Assembly (NCBI GenBank): GCA_022819985.1
Contig: JAJEGH010000006.1
Location: 1 to 47,819, forward strand
Source: Alphaproteobacteria bacterium
GTDB lineage: Bacteria; Pseudomonadota; Alphaproteobacteria; Bin65
DNA: 47,819 nt
Reading direction: 5' to 3'
Notes under the pieces: model-generated
The model's database searches: none
Told to the model about the DNA's origin: nothing
The model's input: only the letters and a program-made list of their open reading frames with translations
Position numbers and translations under genes: made by a program
Part shown: one piece after another, positions 14,171 to 22,038 of the stretch
How positions within the stretch are numbered: the first letter of the stretch is position 1
Layout of the letters: the number at the start of each line of letters is the position of its first letter

Positions 14171-15622
14171 GTGACGCCGCACAATCTCATCGTCGTCATG
14201 TCGGACGAGCACGATCCGCGCTTCATGGGGCATATGGGCCATCCGCGGGTCCGCACGCCGAACATGGACCGGCTGGCGGCGCGCGGCACGGCCTTCACCG
14301 CGGCGTATACCAATTCCCCGATCTGCGTGCCGGCGCGGGCCAGCTTCGCCACCGGCCGCTACGTCCACGAGATCGGCTATTGGGACAATGCGATCGCCTG
14401 GGACGGCCGTGTGAAAGGCTGGCCGAACCGGCTGCAGGAAGAAGGGTTCTACAACGCCACCATCGGCAAGCTGCACTACCGCCGGGAGGAGGATCCCTAC
14501 GGCATCGACCGGCAGATCGAGCCGATGCACATCTATAACGGCGTCGGCATGGTCTGGGGCTCGCAGCGCGATCCGCTGCCCGACACGCGCGGCAGTTTCC
14601 GGATGCTCAAGATGATCGGCCCGGGCGAGAGCGGCTACAACCGATACGACAGGCGGATTGCCGACGAAGCCGTAGCCTGGCTGCGCGAAGCGTCGAAGCA
14701 CGATTATCCGCGCCCCTGGGTGCTCTATATCGGCTTCGTCGCGCCGCACTTTCCGCTGGTTGCGCCGCAGGAGTATTTCGATCCGTACCCCATCGAGGAC
14801 ATGCCGTTTCCGAAGCTGCACCCGCAGGGCGGCTATGAACGCCATCCCTGGGTCGAGGAGCATGCGCGGTTCTCGCAGACCGACGACCAGTTCGCGAGCG
14901 AGGAGGAACGCATGCTGGCGATTGCCGCCTATCACGCGCTCTGCACCTTCGTCGACGAACGGCTGGGCGCGGTGCTCGATACGCTGGACGCGACCGGCCT
15001 GAGCGACCGGACGCGGGTCGTCTACACCAGCGACCACGGCGACAATGTCGGCGCCCGCGGCCTGTGGGGCAAATCGGTGCTCTACGAGGAGGCGAGCCGG
15101 ATTCCGATGATCGTCGCCGGACCGGACGTGCCGGCCGGCCGGACCGTGGCGACGCCCGTCACCCTCGTAGACCTCTATCCGACCGTGATCGACGGGGTCG
15201 GCCTGGAGGCGACGGAGGAAGAGGCGGCGCTGCCCGGCCGGTCCCTGTTCGCCCTCATCGACGAGGCGGACGACCCGGAGCGCATCGCCTTCTCCGAATA
15301 CCACGCCGTCGGCTCGAACAGCGCCGGCTTCATGCTGCGCAAGGGCCGGTACAAATATCACCACTATGTCGGCCATGCGCCGGAACTGTTCGACCTCGAG
15401 GCCGATCCGGAGGAAACGGCCGATCTGGCGGCCGACCCGGCCCATGCCGGAACCCTTGCCGAATACGAGACCTTGTTGCGCGGCATCGTCGAACCCGAGG
15501 ACGCCGACCGCCACGCCAAGGCCGCCCAGCGCGCCCTGATCGAGCGCCACGGCGGCTGGGAACAGGCCCGCAAGCTCGGCGCTCCGGCCGCCACCCCGGC
15601 GCCCGGCGCGGGGTTCGAGTAG
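14171..15622 (+). CDS. Sulfatase (alkaline-phosphatase superfamily)
   Basis: A 483-residue sulfatase. The signature is C52-V-P-A-R56 in NSPICVPARASFATG. The N-terminal metal site is in VVMSDEHDPRFMGHMGH, and the C-terminal site is in YTSDHGDNVGARGLWGKSVLYEE. Upstream of the GTG at 14171 the sequence no longer resembles sulfatases, which fixes the start; the ribosome site is weak. No signal peptide is seen, so the substrate is probably taken up first. It follows marR on the same strand. It is a different subfamily from the sulfatase at 11763, so the two are not recent duplicates. The C-terminal 20 residues are Ala/Pro-rich. Confidence 0.9.
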   Translation: MTPHNLIVVMSDEHDPRFMGHMGHPRVRTPNMDRLAARGTAFTAAYTNSPICVPARASFATGRYVHEIGYWDNAIAWDGRVKGWPNRLQEEGFYNATIGKLHYRREEDPYGIDRQIEPMHIYNGVGMVWGSQRDPLPDTRGSFRMLKMIGPGESGYNRYDRRIADEAVAWLREASKHDYPRPWVLYIGFVAPHFPLVAPQEYFDPYPIEDMPFPKLHPQGGYERHPWVEEHARFSQTDDQFASEEERMLAIAAYHALCTFVDERLGAVLDTLDATGLSDRTRVVYTSDHGDNVGARGLWGKSVLYEEASRIPMIVAGPDVPAGRTVATPVTLVDLYPTVIDGVGLEATEEEAALPGRSLFALIDEADDPERIAFSEYHAVGSNSAGFMLRKGRYKYHHYVGHAPELFDLEADPEETADLAADPAHAGTLAEYETLLRGIVEPEDADRHAKAAQRALIERHGGWEQARKLGAPAATPAPGAGFE

Positions 15623-15694
15623 GCAGCGACCGGTTCGCCGCACCGCTCCGGGACTATTGCCGGCGGCGGGGCGGCTGTCGGAGCGCCGACGGGT

Positions 15695-15955
15695 TCAGGC
15701 GGCTTTGGATTTCGGCGGCGGATCGACAGGCGACGGCGGGTCGGGCGGAGGCGTCAGGTCGCGGCGCATGAACACGGCTTCAAGCAATCCCTCGATGCGC
15801 GCCACGCGGTCCCGTAGCTCGTTCATTTCGGCGCGCAGACCGTTGATCTCGCTGCGTATCTCGTCGCGCAGAGTGCGGATGTCCTGCCGCAGCCAGGCGA
15901 ACAGGCCGAGAATCAGCGCCCCGAGCGCAACCAGACCGGCAAGATGGGCATCCAT
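15695..15955 (-). CDS. Small membrane-anchored coiled-coil protein
   Basis: An 86-residue protein. Residues 6-22 form one hydrophobic segment (LAGLVALGALILGLFAWL). They are followed by a coiled coil (about 25-62) with regular hydrophobic spacing in DIRTLRDEIRSEINGLRAEM and a proline-rich tail. This architecture is common for small hypothetical proteins in proteobacteria and gives no function. It is convergent with the sulfatase at 14171, and 73 bases separate it from the monooxygenase gene on the same strand. A real gene is likely because the coiled-coil heptads are consistent. Confidence 0.6.
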   Translation of the reverse strand: MDAHLAGLVALGALILGLFAWLRQDIRTLRDEIRSEINGLRAEMNELRDRVARIEGLLEAVFMRRDLTPPPDPPSPVDPPPKSKAA

Positions 15956-16028
15956 ACGGATAATTTAACCCATTGAACAACTGTCGTCTACATCCGAATG
16001 CCGCGCCGCAGGCGCTGCGCACCCCATC

Positions 16029-17228
16029 CTAAATCTCCACATTCACCGCGTTGTATTCGAACAGCCAGTCGTGGCGCTCGGCGACGGCGGCGGGGTCGAA
16101 CTCCTCGCGGGCGATGCGCGCCGTCTCGGCCGGGTCGGCCAGCTTCGGGTTGTGGAAGCGCGCGGTGTTGGCGGCCGAGCCGCGCATCATCCGCGCCGTG
16201 CGCTCCAGCCGCGCCGCCTCGTAGCGCTTCAGGGCGGTCTCGACATCGCCGAAGGCTTCGAGCGCGCGGGCGAGGACCAGGCCGTCCTCGATGGCGTGGT
16301 TGGCGCCCTGGGCGAGGAAGGGCAGGGTGGCGTGGCAGGCGTCGCCGAGCAGCGTGACCCGCTCCTTCGACCAGGCGTCCATCGGCTCGCGGACATGCAG
16401 GGCCCACTTGTACGGCGTCGGAACTGCCCGGATCAGGCTCCGAAGCGCATCGTTCCAGCTGGCGAAGTCGCCCAGGCATTCCTCGACCGTACCCGGCGCA
16501 TTCCAGCTTTCGACCCGCCAGTCGCCGCGCTCGATGGCGCCGACGAAATTCATGAGTTCGCCGTTGCGCAGCTGGTAATGCACGCAATGGCCGCCCGGCC
16601 CGATCCAGATGGCGCTCTGGGGCTCCAGGAGCTGTGGCGGCACGCCGGCGGTCGGCACCACGCCGCGCCAGGCGACGATGCCGGTGAACCGGGGATCGTC
16701 GGGGCCGAACAGCGCGCGGCGGACGACGGAATGGATGCCGTCCGCGCCGACGAGCGCCGCACCGGAGACGCATTCGCCGTCCTCCAGAACGGCGACGGCG
16801 CGTGTGCCGTCCTGCTCCGCGACGGCGAGTTTCGCGTCGAGGCGGATCGCGTCCGGCTGCGCGGCGGCGACAGCGCCGGCCAGCACCGCATGCAGATCGG
16901 CCCGGTGGAACATGCAATAGGGGAAGCCGTAGCGCTCGACGGATTCGGCGCCCAGATCGTAGAGCGGCCAGCTTTCGCCGCTGCGGTAGTGGTAGATGCG
17001 CTTGCCCTCGGGCTGCCAGGCCAGCGGCTCCAGCGCCGGCCACAGGCCGAGATGGTCGAGCACGCACATGCCGTTGGCGCCGATCTGCACCCCCGCGCCG
17101 ACCTCGCCCAGCGCCGGCGCCTGTTCGAGGACCGTGACCCGGAAACCGCGCCGGATCAGCGCGAGCGCGGCGGTCAGCCCGCCCAGGCCGGCGCCGGCGA
17201 TCAGGATGCGGTCGTCCGGAGCGGTCAC
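16029..17228 (-). CDS. FAD-dependent monooxygenase (salicylate-hydroxylase-like, group A)
   Basis: A 399-residue flavoprotein hydroxylase. It has the N-terminal dinucleotide-binding motif GAGLGGL (12-18) with E35 ending the second strand, the NAD(P)H-related DG motif in VGADGIHSVVRRALFG, and the FAD ribityl motif GDACHATLPFLAQGANHAIEDG region from about residue 295. The closest recognisable relatives are salicylate 1-monooxygenase and 3-hydroxybenzoate 6-hydroxylase types. The start is GTG at 17228, which overlaps the stop of the Mur-ligase-like gene by four bases (GTGA). That links an aromatic-type hydroxylase to a cell-wall ligase homologue in one transcript, an odd pairing. The true substrate is unknown. 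Confidence 0.88.
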   Translation of the reverse strand: MTAPDDRILIAGAGLGGLTAALALIRRGFRVTVLEQAPALGEVGAGVQIGANGMCVLDHLGLWPALEPLAWQPEGKRIYHYRSGESWPLYDLGAESVERYGFPYCMFHRADLHAVLAGAVAAAQPDAIRLDAKLAVAEQDGTRAVAVLEDGECVSGAALVGADGIHSVVRRALFGPDDPRFTGIVAWRGVVPTAGVPPQLLEPQSAIWIGPGGHCVHYQLRNGELMNFVGAIERGDWRVESWNAPGTVEECLGDFASWNDALRSLIRAVPTPYKWALHVREPMDAWSKERVTLLGDACHATLPFLAQGANHAIEDGLVLARALEAFGDVETALKRYEAARLERTARMMRGSAANTARFHNPKLADPAETARIAREEFDPAAVAERHDWLFEYNAVNVEI

Positions 17229-18640
17229 GGTTCCAGCCGCCGCAACAGGCCGTGGGCGAAATCCGTCAACGTATCGTCCCGCGCGCCCATGACGACGATC
17301 CGGTCGCCGGGTCCGGCCAGGTCGAGCAGCCGCTCGCCGCAGGCTGCGCGGTCGCCATGCGCCTCGGCGCGCCGCCCGGCCGCCGCAACCGGCCCGGCGA
17401 TGTCGCGGCTGGAAATATCCCGTGTGACGGTGCCGCCGAAATAGACGGGTTCCGGCATCAGCAGTACATCTTCGCTGTCCAGATTTTCGGCGAACACGTC
17501 GATGAAACCCAGCCGCATCTTGCGCAGCGGGCCGAAGCCGTGGGGCTGGAACAGGATGAGCAGCCGGCCCGGAAAAGCGTGCAGCGTGTCCAGGGTGGCG
17601 GCGATCTTGTCCGGATTGTGGGCGAAATCGTCGATTACGGTGACGCCGCCGGCGGTGCCGACCGTTTCCAGACGGCGGCGCAGGCCGGCAAAACCGTCCA
17701 GATGCCGGGCTGCTTCGGCTGCGGGGACGCCGCACGCCATCGCCGCGCCGATTGCGGCGAGCGCGTTGGCGGCATTGTGGATGCCCGGCACGGGCAGCGT
17801 TACCGGGTGGGCGTCGGACGTTCCGTCGGCAATCAGCCGGAATCCGATGCCGTCCGGCGCCGGGGACAGCGCCTCGGCAAACAGGTCGGCGTTGCGGTCC
17901 GACAGGCTGAAGAACACCCGGTTCTCCGGCGGAATCCGCCGGCCGATCGGGAGCGTTTCGGGATCGTCCATATTGAGGACGCACCGGCTTGCCTTTCCGA
18001 TGAAATCGTCGAACAGGCCGCGAAGCTCGTCCATCGGCTTGTGGTCTTCGGTGATGTTGGTCAGCACGGCAACGGTCGGATCGAACAGGGCGATCGAGCC
18101 GTCGCTCTCGTCCACTTCGCTGACGAAAATATCGCCCGCTCCCGCCAGCGCGCTGGCGAAGGGATCGTCCGCACCTGCAAAATTCTTCATCACGGCGCCA
18201 TTCATCGCCGTCGGGTCGCGGCCGGCCCGGTGCAGGAGCCAGGCGATCATGCCGGTGACGGTGGATTTGCCGCTGGTCCCGGCGACGCCGATGCGCTGCG
18301 GCGCGGCATTGAACAGTTCGGCGAGCAGCTCGGGCCGGCTCATGCGCCTGGCGCCGACGCGCCGGGCCGCGGCGACGTCGGGCACGCTGTCTTCGACCGC
18401 TGCGGAGGCGACGAAAATCTGGTCGGCCCGGCGGATGCCGCTGCCGTCCTGCCGGTGCAGGCGGATGCCGCGCCGGCGCAAATCGTCGAACTTCGCGCTC
18501 GTCCGGCTCCCGACTGGCATGGCATCGAGCGAACGGTCGGACCCTTCCACCCGGTGGCCCTTCGCCTGTAGGATCAGCGCCAGCGGCAGCATCCCGCTGC
18601 CGCCGATGCCGCACAGGAAATAGGATAGGGGTCTGGTCAT
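17225..18640 (-). CDS. Mur ligase family protein (MurC/Mpl-like)
   Basis: A 471-residue protein. The Rossmann-type N-terminal domain starts YFLCGIGGSGMLPLALIL. The ATP loop is GTSGKST (121-127), where MurC and Mpl have GTHGKTT. The central domain has SEVDESDGSIALF and LTNITEDHKPM. The C-terminal domain has VIDDFAHNPDKI and LILFQPHGFGPLRKMR. MurC adds L-alanine to UDP-MurNAc; Mpl adds a recycled tripeptide. The divergent neighbour is an LD-carboxypeptidase, which makes that tripeptide, so an Mpl-like recycling role is plausible (inference). The altered P-loop and the Asn in HNP, where these ligases have HHP, suggest a divergent specificity. Start is ATG at 18640; the frame is open further but lies antisense to the LD-carboxypeptidase. 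Confidence 0.85.
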   Translation of the reverse strand: MTRPLSYFLCGIGGSGMLPLALILQAKGHRVEGSDRSLDAMPVGSRTSAKFDDLRRRGIRLHRQDGSGIRRADQIFVASAAVEDSVPDVAAARRVGARRMSRPELLAELFNAAPQRIGVAGTSGKSTVTGMIAWLLHRAGRDPTAMNGAVMKNFAGADDPFASALAGAGDIFVSEVDESDGSIALFDPTVAVLTNITEDHKPMDELRGLFDDFIGKASRCVLNMDDPETLPIGRRIPPENRVFFSLSDRNADLFAEALSPAPDGIGFRLIADGTSDAHPVTLPVPGIHNAANALAAIGAAMACGVPAAEAARHLDGFAGLRRRLETVGTAGGVTVIDDFAHNPDKIAATLDTLHAFPGRLLILFQPHGFGPLRKMRLGFIDVFAENLDSEDVLLMPEPVYFGGTVTRDISSRDIAGPVAAAGRRAEAHGDRAACGERLLDLAGPGDRIVVMGARDDTLTDFAHGLLRRLEP

Positions 18641-18646
18641 TTGGGT

Positions 18647-19480
18647 ATGCGAATCGCCATCGTCGCGCCGAGCAACCGCATAGACCAGTCCCTGGTCGAG
18701 TGGGTCAAGGCCGTTGCAGCGGCGCAGTTTGCGTCCCGGCCGTTCGCCCAGCGGCCGGAGCTGCTGTTCCACCCGCAATGCTTCCTGTCGTCGGGCCATT
18801 TCGCCGGCACCGACCGGGAACGCGCCGCGGCTTTCCTGGAGGTTGCCAACGATCCCGAGATCGACGCCGTCTGGTTCGCCCGCGGCGGCTACGGCGCCGG
18901 CCGGCTATTGCCGCATATCGAAGGCGCGCTCGGTCCGCCGGCCCTGGAGAAGACCTATCTCGGCTACAGCGACGCCGGCAACATGCTGGCGCTGCTGATG
19001 AAAGCCGGCGCTGCCGATCTGGCGCACGGGCCGATGCCGACGGACATCCGGCGCGACGGCGGGGAAGCGGCCCTGCGCCGGGCGCTGGCCTGGCTGGTCG
19101 ATCTCGATCCCGAGACCGTCGAGCCGTCGGCGCGCAACGGCAGTTCCAATGTGGCCTTCAACCTGACCGTGCTCAGCCACCTGATCGGCACGCCCTGGCA
19201 GCCCGACCTCGCCGGACGGATGCTGATGGTCGAGGATATCGACGAATATATGTACCGGCTCGACCGTGCGCTCTGGCAGGTCCTGTCGGCGCCGGGCATG
19301 GAGCGGATCGCCGGCCTGCGCCTCGGCCGCTGCGGCGAGATCCCGGAGAACGATCCCGATTTCGTCCTCACCGAAGAGGAAATGGCCCGGGAACGCTGCG
19401 CCGCCGCCGGCGTGCCCTATCTCGGCCGCGCCGATATCGGCCACGACTCCGGCAACAAAGTGGTGCCGATGGGCGGCTGA
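18647..19480 (+). CDS. LD-carboxypeptidase (peptidase family S66)
   Basis: A 277-residue serine peptidase. The S66 triad is visible: Ser108 in LGYSDAGN, Glu196 in LMVEDIDEY and His266 in DIGHDSGN. LdcA enzymes remove the terminal D-alanine from murein tetrapeptides in the cytoplasm during wall recycling. ATG 18647 is preferred; TTG 18641 is also in frame. Its start lies six bases from the divergent Mur-ligase-like start, so each gene's ribosome site and promoter must lie within the other's coding sequence. The protein ends abruptly after KVVPMGG, about 10-20 residues earlier than typical family members. It is convergent with the desaturase gene, seven bases apart. Confidence 0.85.
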   Translation: MRIAIVAPSNRIDQSLVEWVKAVAAAQFASRPFAQRPELLFHPQCFLSSGHFAGTDRERAAAFLEVANDPEIDAVWFARGGYGAGRLLPHIEGALGPPALEKTYLGYSDAGNMLALLMKAGAADLAHGPMPTDIRRDGGEAALRRALAWLVDLDPETVEPSARNGSSNVAFNLTVLSHLIGTPWQPDLAGRMLMVEDIDEYMYRLDRALWQVLSAPGMERIAGLRLGRCGEIPENDPDFVLTEEEMARERCAAAGVPYLGRADIGHDSGNKVVPMGG

Positions 19481-19487
19481 GGCCGGG

Positions 19488-20489
19488 CTACCGCGCCGGC
19501 GTTCCCCAGGCGAGGCGCGCCGCATGGCCGACCGGCCTGACCTCCGCGTCCTCCAGCAGGCCGCCGTCGCGCAACGCCCGGTGGGCCTTCGGCAGGTTGT
19601 AGTGCGGCAGGGATGGATAGAGATGATGCTCCAGGTGGTAGTGGACGTTGTGCGGGAAAATCATCCACATCAGCCACTTCGGCCCGAGATTGGTGCGCGC
19701 GTCGCGCCAGGCGTCGCCGGTCTCGGTCGTCATGCCGTGCTCGAGGATCGAGCGGAAGCGCATCAGCGGCTGGAGCAGGAACCAGAGCGGGATCGCCCAG
19801 AGCAGCAGGTATTCGACAAAAAAGCCGAAAATCAGGGCGGCGGCCGGCAGGGCGATATGGAACGCCGCCACGACCCAGCGGTCGTTGAGCGCGTCGCGGC
19901 GCAGCTTCGGCGAGGTGTCGCCGAGCGGGTCGGTCTTCGCCCCGTCGAGGCGGGCGGCGGAAGGGGCGCCCCAGAAATAGGCGTAGGTCTTCCAGGCCGT
20001 CAGCCCGGCGATGTCCTTGAGCAGCTTGCCGGCGAGATAGGCCCGGCCGCGCGGATAGCCGCCGTGGATCGGCGTGTCCGGATCCTGCGCGCCGAACAGG
20101 TGGTTGTGATGCAGCCGGTGAATCACCCGGTAGGCGAACATCGAGATGCCGATCGGCGTCGCGCAGATCCGGCCGACCAGGTCGTTCAGCCAGCGGGTTT
20201 CGTAGAGCCGGTAGTGCACCGCCTCGTGGGACAGCACGAACAGCGCCTGCGCCCGGGTCGCCAGCAGGATCATGCAGGGCGCCAGAACCCACCATTCGGG
20301 GAAGACGACCGCGAGCGCGAGCAGCACGGCGATTTCCAGCCAGGTCTGCAAAACCGAAAGCGTGGAGCGCACCGGGTCGAGCCGCGTCAATGCCTTGATG
20401 AAGGTGGGATCGAGTCCCCGGCGGCCGCCGAGATCGTCGTGGAACTCTTCGCCGGAGGAGGCGGCCTGTCGCGGTGGCAGGGCGTTCAT
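19488..20489 (-). CDS. Membrane fatty acid desaturase
   Basis: A 333-residue membrane enzyme with three histidine boxes binding the di-iron centre: HEAVH (88-92), HRLHH (124-128) and HYHLEHH (283-289). Hydrophobic segments at about 50-85 and 205-240 are consistent with the usual four-helix topology. It introduces a double bond (or a hydroxyl or keto group, in related carotenoid enzymes) into a lipid, using electrons from a ferredoxin or cytochrome b5. Neighbouring genes do not indicate the lipid. The first 25 residues are polar. Confidence is high for superfamily, low for substrate. Confidence 0.9.
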   Translation of the reverse strand: MNALPPRQAASSGEEFHDDLGGRRGLDPTFIKALTRLDPVRSTLSVLQTWLEIAVLLALAVVFPEWWVLAPCMILLATRAQALFVLSHEAVHYRLYETRWLNDLVGRICATPIGISMFAYRVIHRLHHNHLFGAQDPDTPIHGGYPRGRAYLAGKLLKDIAGLTAWKTYAYFWGAPSAARLDGAKTDPLGDTSPKLRRDALNDRWVVAAFHIALPAAALIFGFFVEYLLLWAIPLWFLLQPLMRFRSILEHGMTTETGDAWRDARTNLGPKWLMWMIFPHNVHYHLEHHLYPSLPHYNLPKAHRALRDGGLLEDAEVRPVGHAARLAWGTPAR

Positions 20490-20580
20490 GCGCTCAGGTT
20501 AGCGAAAGCGGGCTCTCCGGCGAAAGCTATTCTTCGCGCCACGGGTTGACAATCGCCGCACCTGTGCCGGCGAAGTCCCG

Positions 20581-20826
20581 TTACTTGCGGGTCAGGTCGA
20601 GTTTCGAGAAGTCGAACGGTGAGTTGAACAGCCAGTCCTTGAAATCCTTGTACTCGGTTGCTGTATCACCGCCTTCCACCGCGCCGCCAATCCTGGCTTC
20701 GAAGCGATCGAAGTCCTCCCGCGAGACGATCACCACACAGTCCTTGCCGTGCCGGGTGACATATTGCGGCCCTTCTTGCAGTGCCCGCCGGACCAATTCG
20801 CTGAACTTGGATTTGGCTTCCGACAT
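20581..20826 (-). CDS. Phd/YefM-type antitoxin, solitary
   Basis: An 81-residue protein with the Phd/YefM core: MSEAKSKFSELVRRALQEGP, VTRHGKDCVVIVSREDF. Phd antitoxins bind DNA through the N-terminal fold and neutralise a toxin with the C-terminal tail. The protein starts about four residues later than usual; the bases just upstream encode a family-like TTWS but no start codon. No VapC, Doc or RelE partner lies beside it. The next gene, 59 bases away, is a decarboxylase subunit. It may act as a lone regulator or as an immunity remnant. Confidence 0.8.
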   Translation of the reverse strand: MSEAKSKFSELVRRALQEGPQYVTRHGKDCVVIVSREDFDRFEARIGGAVEGGDTATEYKDFKDWLFNSPFDFSKLDLTRK

Positions 20827-20885
20827 GGACCAGGTCGTTGGTTTCGCGTTCGTATCGCTCCGGTTCGTGTCAATACCCGACTATA

Positions 20886-21452
20886 CTACACCCCCAGCGC
20901 CGTGCGAAACCGGCCCGTGAGCTGCACCCCGTCGCGCGGCGGCAGGACGAGATCGTGCATCGCCGACTCGATCTTGAGCGTGACGAAGACCGGGCCGCGG
21001 GCGCTCCGGGCGAGGGACACGGCCTCGCCAAGGCGCGCCGGGCTGCCGACCGTCGCGACGACCGGAATGCCGCTCGCCTTGGCGACCGCCGCCAGATTGG
21101 TGCCGCGGCCGGTGTTGGTGCGCTGCATCCCGGTTTCGCCGTAGCGCTCGTTGTCGAGCACGACGATGGCGAGATTGGCCGGCTTGTGCGCCCCGACGGC
21201 GGTCAGGCTGCCCAGGCCCATCAGCATCTCGCCGTCGCCGGTCACGACCAGAACGCGCTTGTCCGGCTGCGCGATGGCCAGGCCCAGCCCGATCGGCACC
21301 GCGCCGCCCATCGCGCCCCACAGCGGGAAGGTCAGGTCATGGTCGCCGGCGGCGGTGCAGTCCCAGGCCGGCGCGCCCAGCCCGGCAACGACGAGCAGGT
21401 CGCCGCCCCGGTTGTTCAGCAGAGCCCTGACGGCGGCGCGGCGGTCAAGCAT
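20886..21452 (-). CDS. Sulfopyruvate-decarboxylase-like beta subunit (ThDP-binding half)
   Basis: A 188-residue thiamine-diphosphate enzyme half. The cofactor motif GDGE-x(~22)-N is seen in VVTGDGEMLMGLGSLTAV...VVLDNERYGE. The length and split structure match ComE, the beta subunit of sulfopyruvate decarboxylase, and phosphonopyruvate decarboxylase relatives. These remove CO2 from 3-sulfopyruvate (or 3-phosphonopyruvate) to give sulfo- or phosphonoacetaldehyde. Its start overlaps the end of the alpha subunit gene by eight bases. Substrate preference (sulfo or phosphono or another 2-oxoacid) cannot be decided from the visible residues. Confidence 0.8.
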   Translation of the reverse strand: MLDRRAAVRALLNNRGGDLLVVAGLGAPAWDCTAAGDHDLTFPLWGAMGGAVPIGLGLAIAQPDKRVLVVTGDGEMLMGLGSLTAVGAHKPANLAIVVLDNERYGETGMQRTNTGRGTNLAAVAKASGIPVVATVGSPARLGEAVSLARSARGPVFVTLKIESAMHDLVLPPRDGVQLTGRFRTALGV

Positions 21453-21999
21453 CGCTTTCCCCTTCGCCGTGAAAGCCCTTGAAACCGATCAGCGACTGGG
21501 CGAGTTGCACGCAGATCCGCCGGTCCTCTTCGAAGGCGTCCGCGCCCGCCGCGGCCAGCGCCGACCCGGCCCCGGCCGGATCTTCGACGCGCCGAAGCTC
21601 CACCCCCATCGCGTCCAGCAGGGCCGGCACCGCCCGGCCGGTCGATTTCTGCCACGGGTTGGTCTCGCCGGGCTCGCCGCGCATGGTCACGAGCATGAGC
21701 AGCGGCATGCCGCAGACCCGCGGCAGGCTCAGCATGTTCGGGATGTTGCCGACGCCGGACGACTGCATGGCGGCGAGCGCGCGCTGGCCGCCCAGCCAGG
21801 CGCCGCAGCACTGGGCGATGGCGTCCTCCTCGGTTGCGACGGAGATCATGGCGATTCCGTCCTCCGCCGCCGCGAGTTCGAGGAACCGGGTCAGCCCGGC
21901 ATCCGGGACATAGGCGACCTGCCGGACATCGAGCGCACGCAGGGCGGCAACGGCATCGGCGGACCAGTCGGCCGCGGCGGGGGAAACGGAATCGGTCAA
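21445..21999 (-). CDS. Sulfopyruvate-decarboxylase-like alpha subunit
   Basis: A 184-residue pyrimidine-binding half of a split ThDP decarboxylase. The family segment with the catalytic glutamate is ISVATEEDAIAQCCGAWLGG, followed by MQSSGVGNIPNMLSLP, as in ComD. MLVTMRGEPGETNPWQKSTG also fits. It forms the active enzyme with the beta subunit encoded immediately downstream. In methanogens ComDE serve coenzyme M synthesis; in some marine bacteria they serve sulfolactate breakdown. Here it lies 39 bases downstream of a BenE-type transporter on the same strand, so the transporter may import the substrate (inference). Confidence 0.8.
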   Translation of the reverse strand: MTDSVSPAAADWSADAVAALRALDVRQVAYVPDAGLTRFLELAAAEDGIAMISVATEEDAIAQCCGAWLGGQRALAAMQSSGVGNIPNMLSLPRVCGMPLLMLVTMRGEPGETNPWQKSTGRAVPALLDAMGVELRRVEDPAGAGSALAAAGADAFEEDRRICVQLAQSLIGFKGFHGEGESDA

Positions 22000-22038
22000 G
22001 GGTCGTTCGCCGGATAATTCTCAGTCTGTGCAGGCTGG

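Noticed and set aside
15664..15760. Possible terminator between the second sulfatase and the coiled-coil gene
   Set aside because: GC-rich self-complementary bits are present but no stable stem with a T tract could be made out.
18647..19480. Frameshift at the end of the LD-carboxypeptidase
   Set aside because: All triad residues are present and no other frame after the stop codon continues the family sequence within the seven bases before the convergent gene end; a slightly short C-terminus is simpler.
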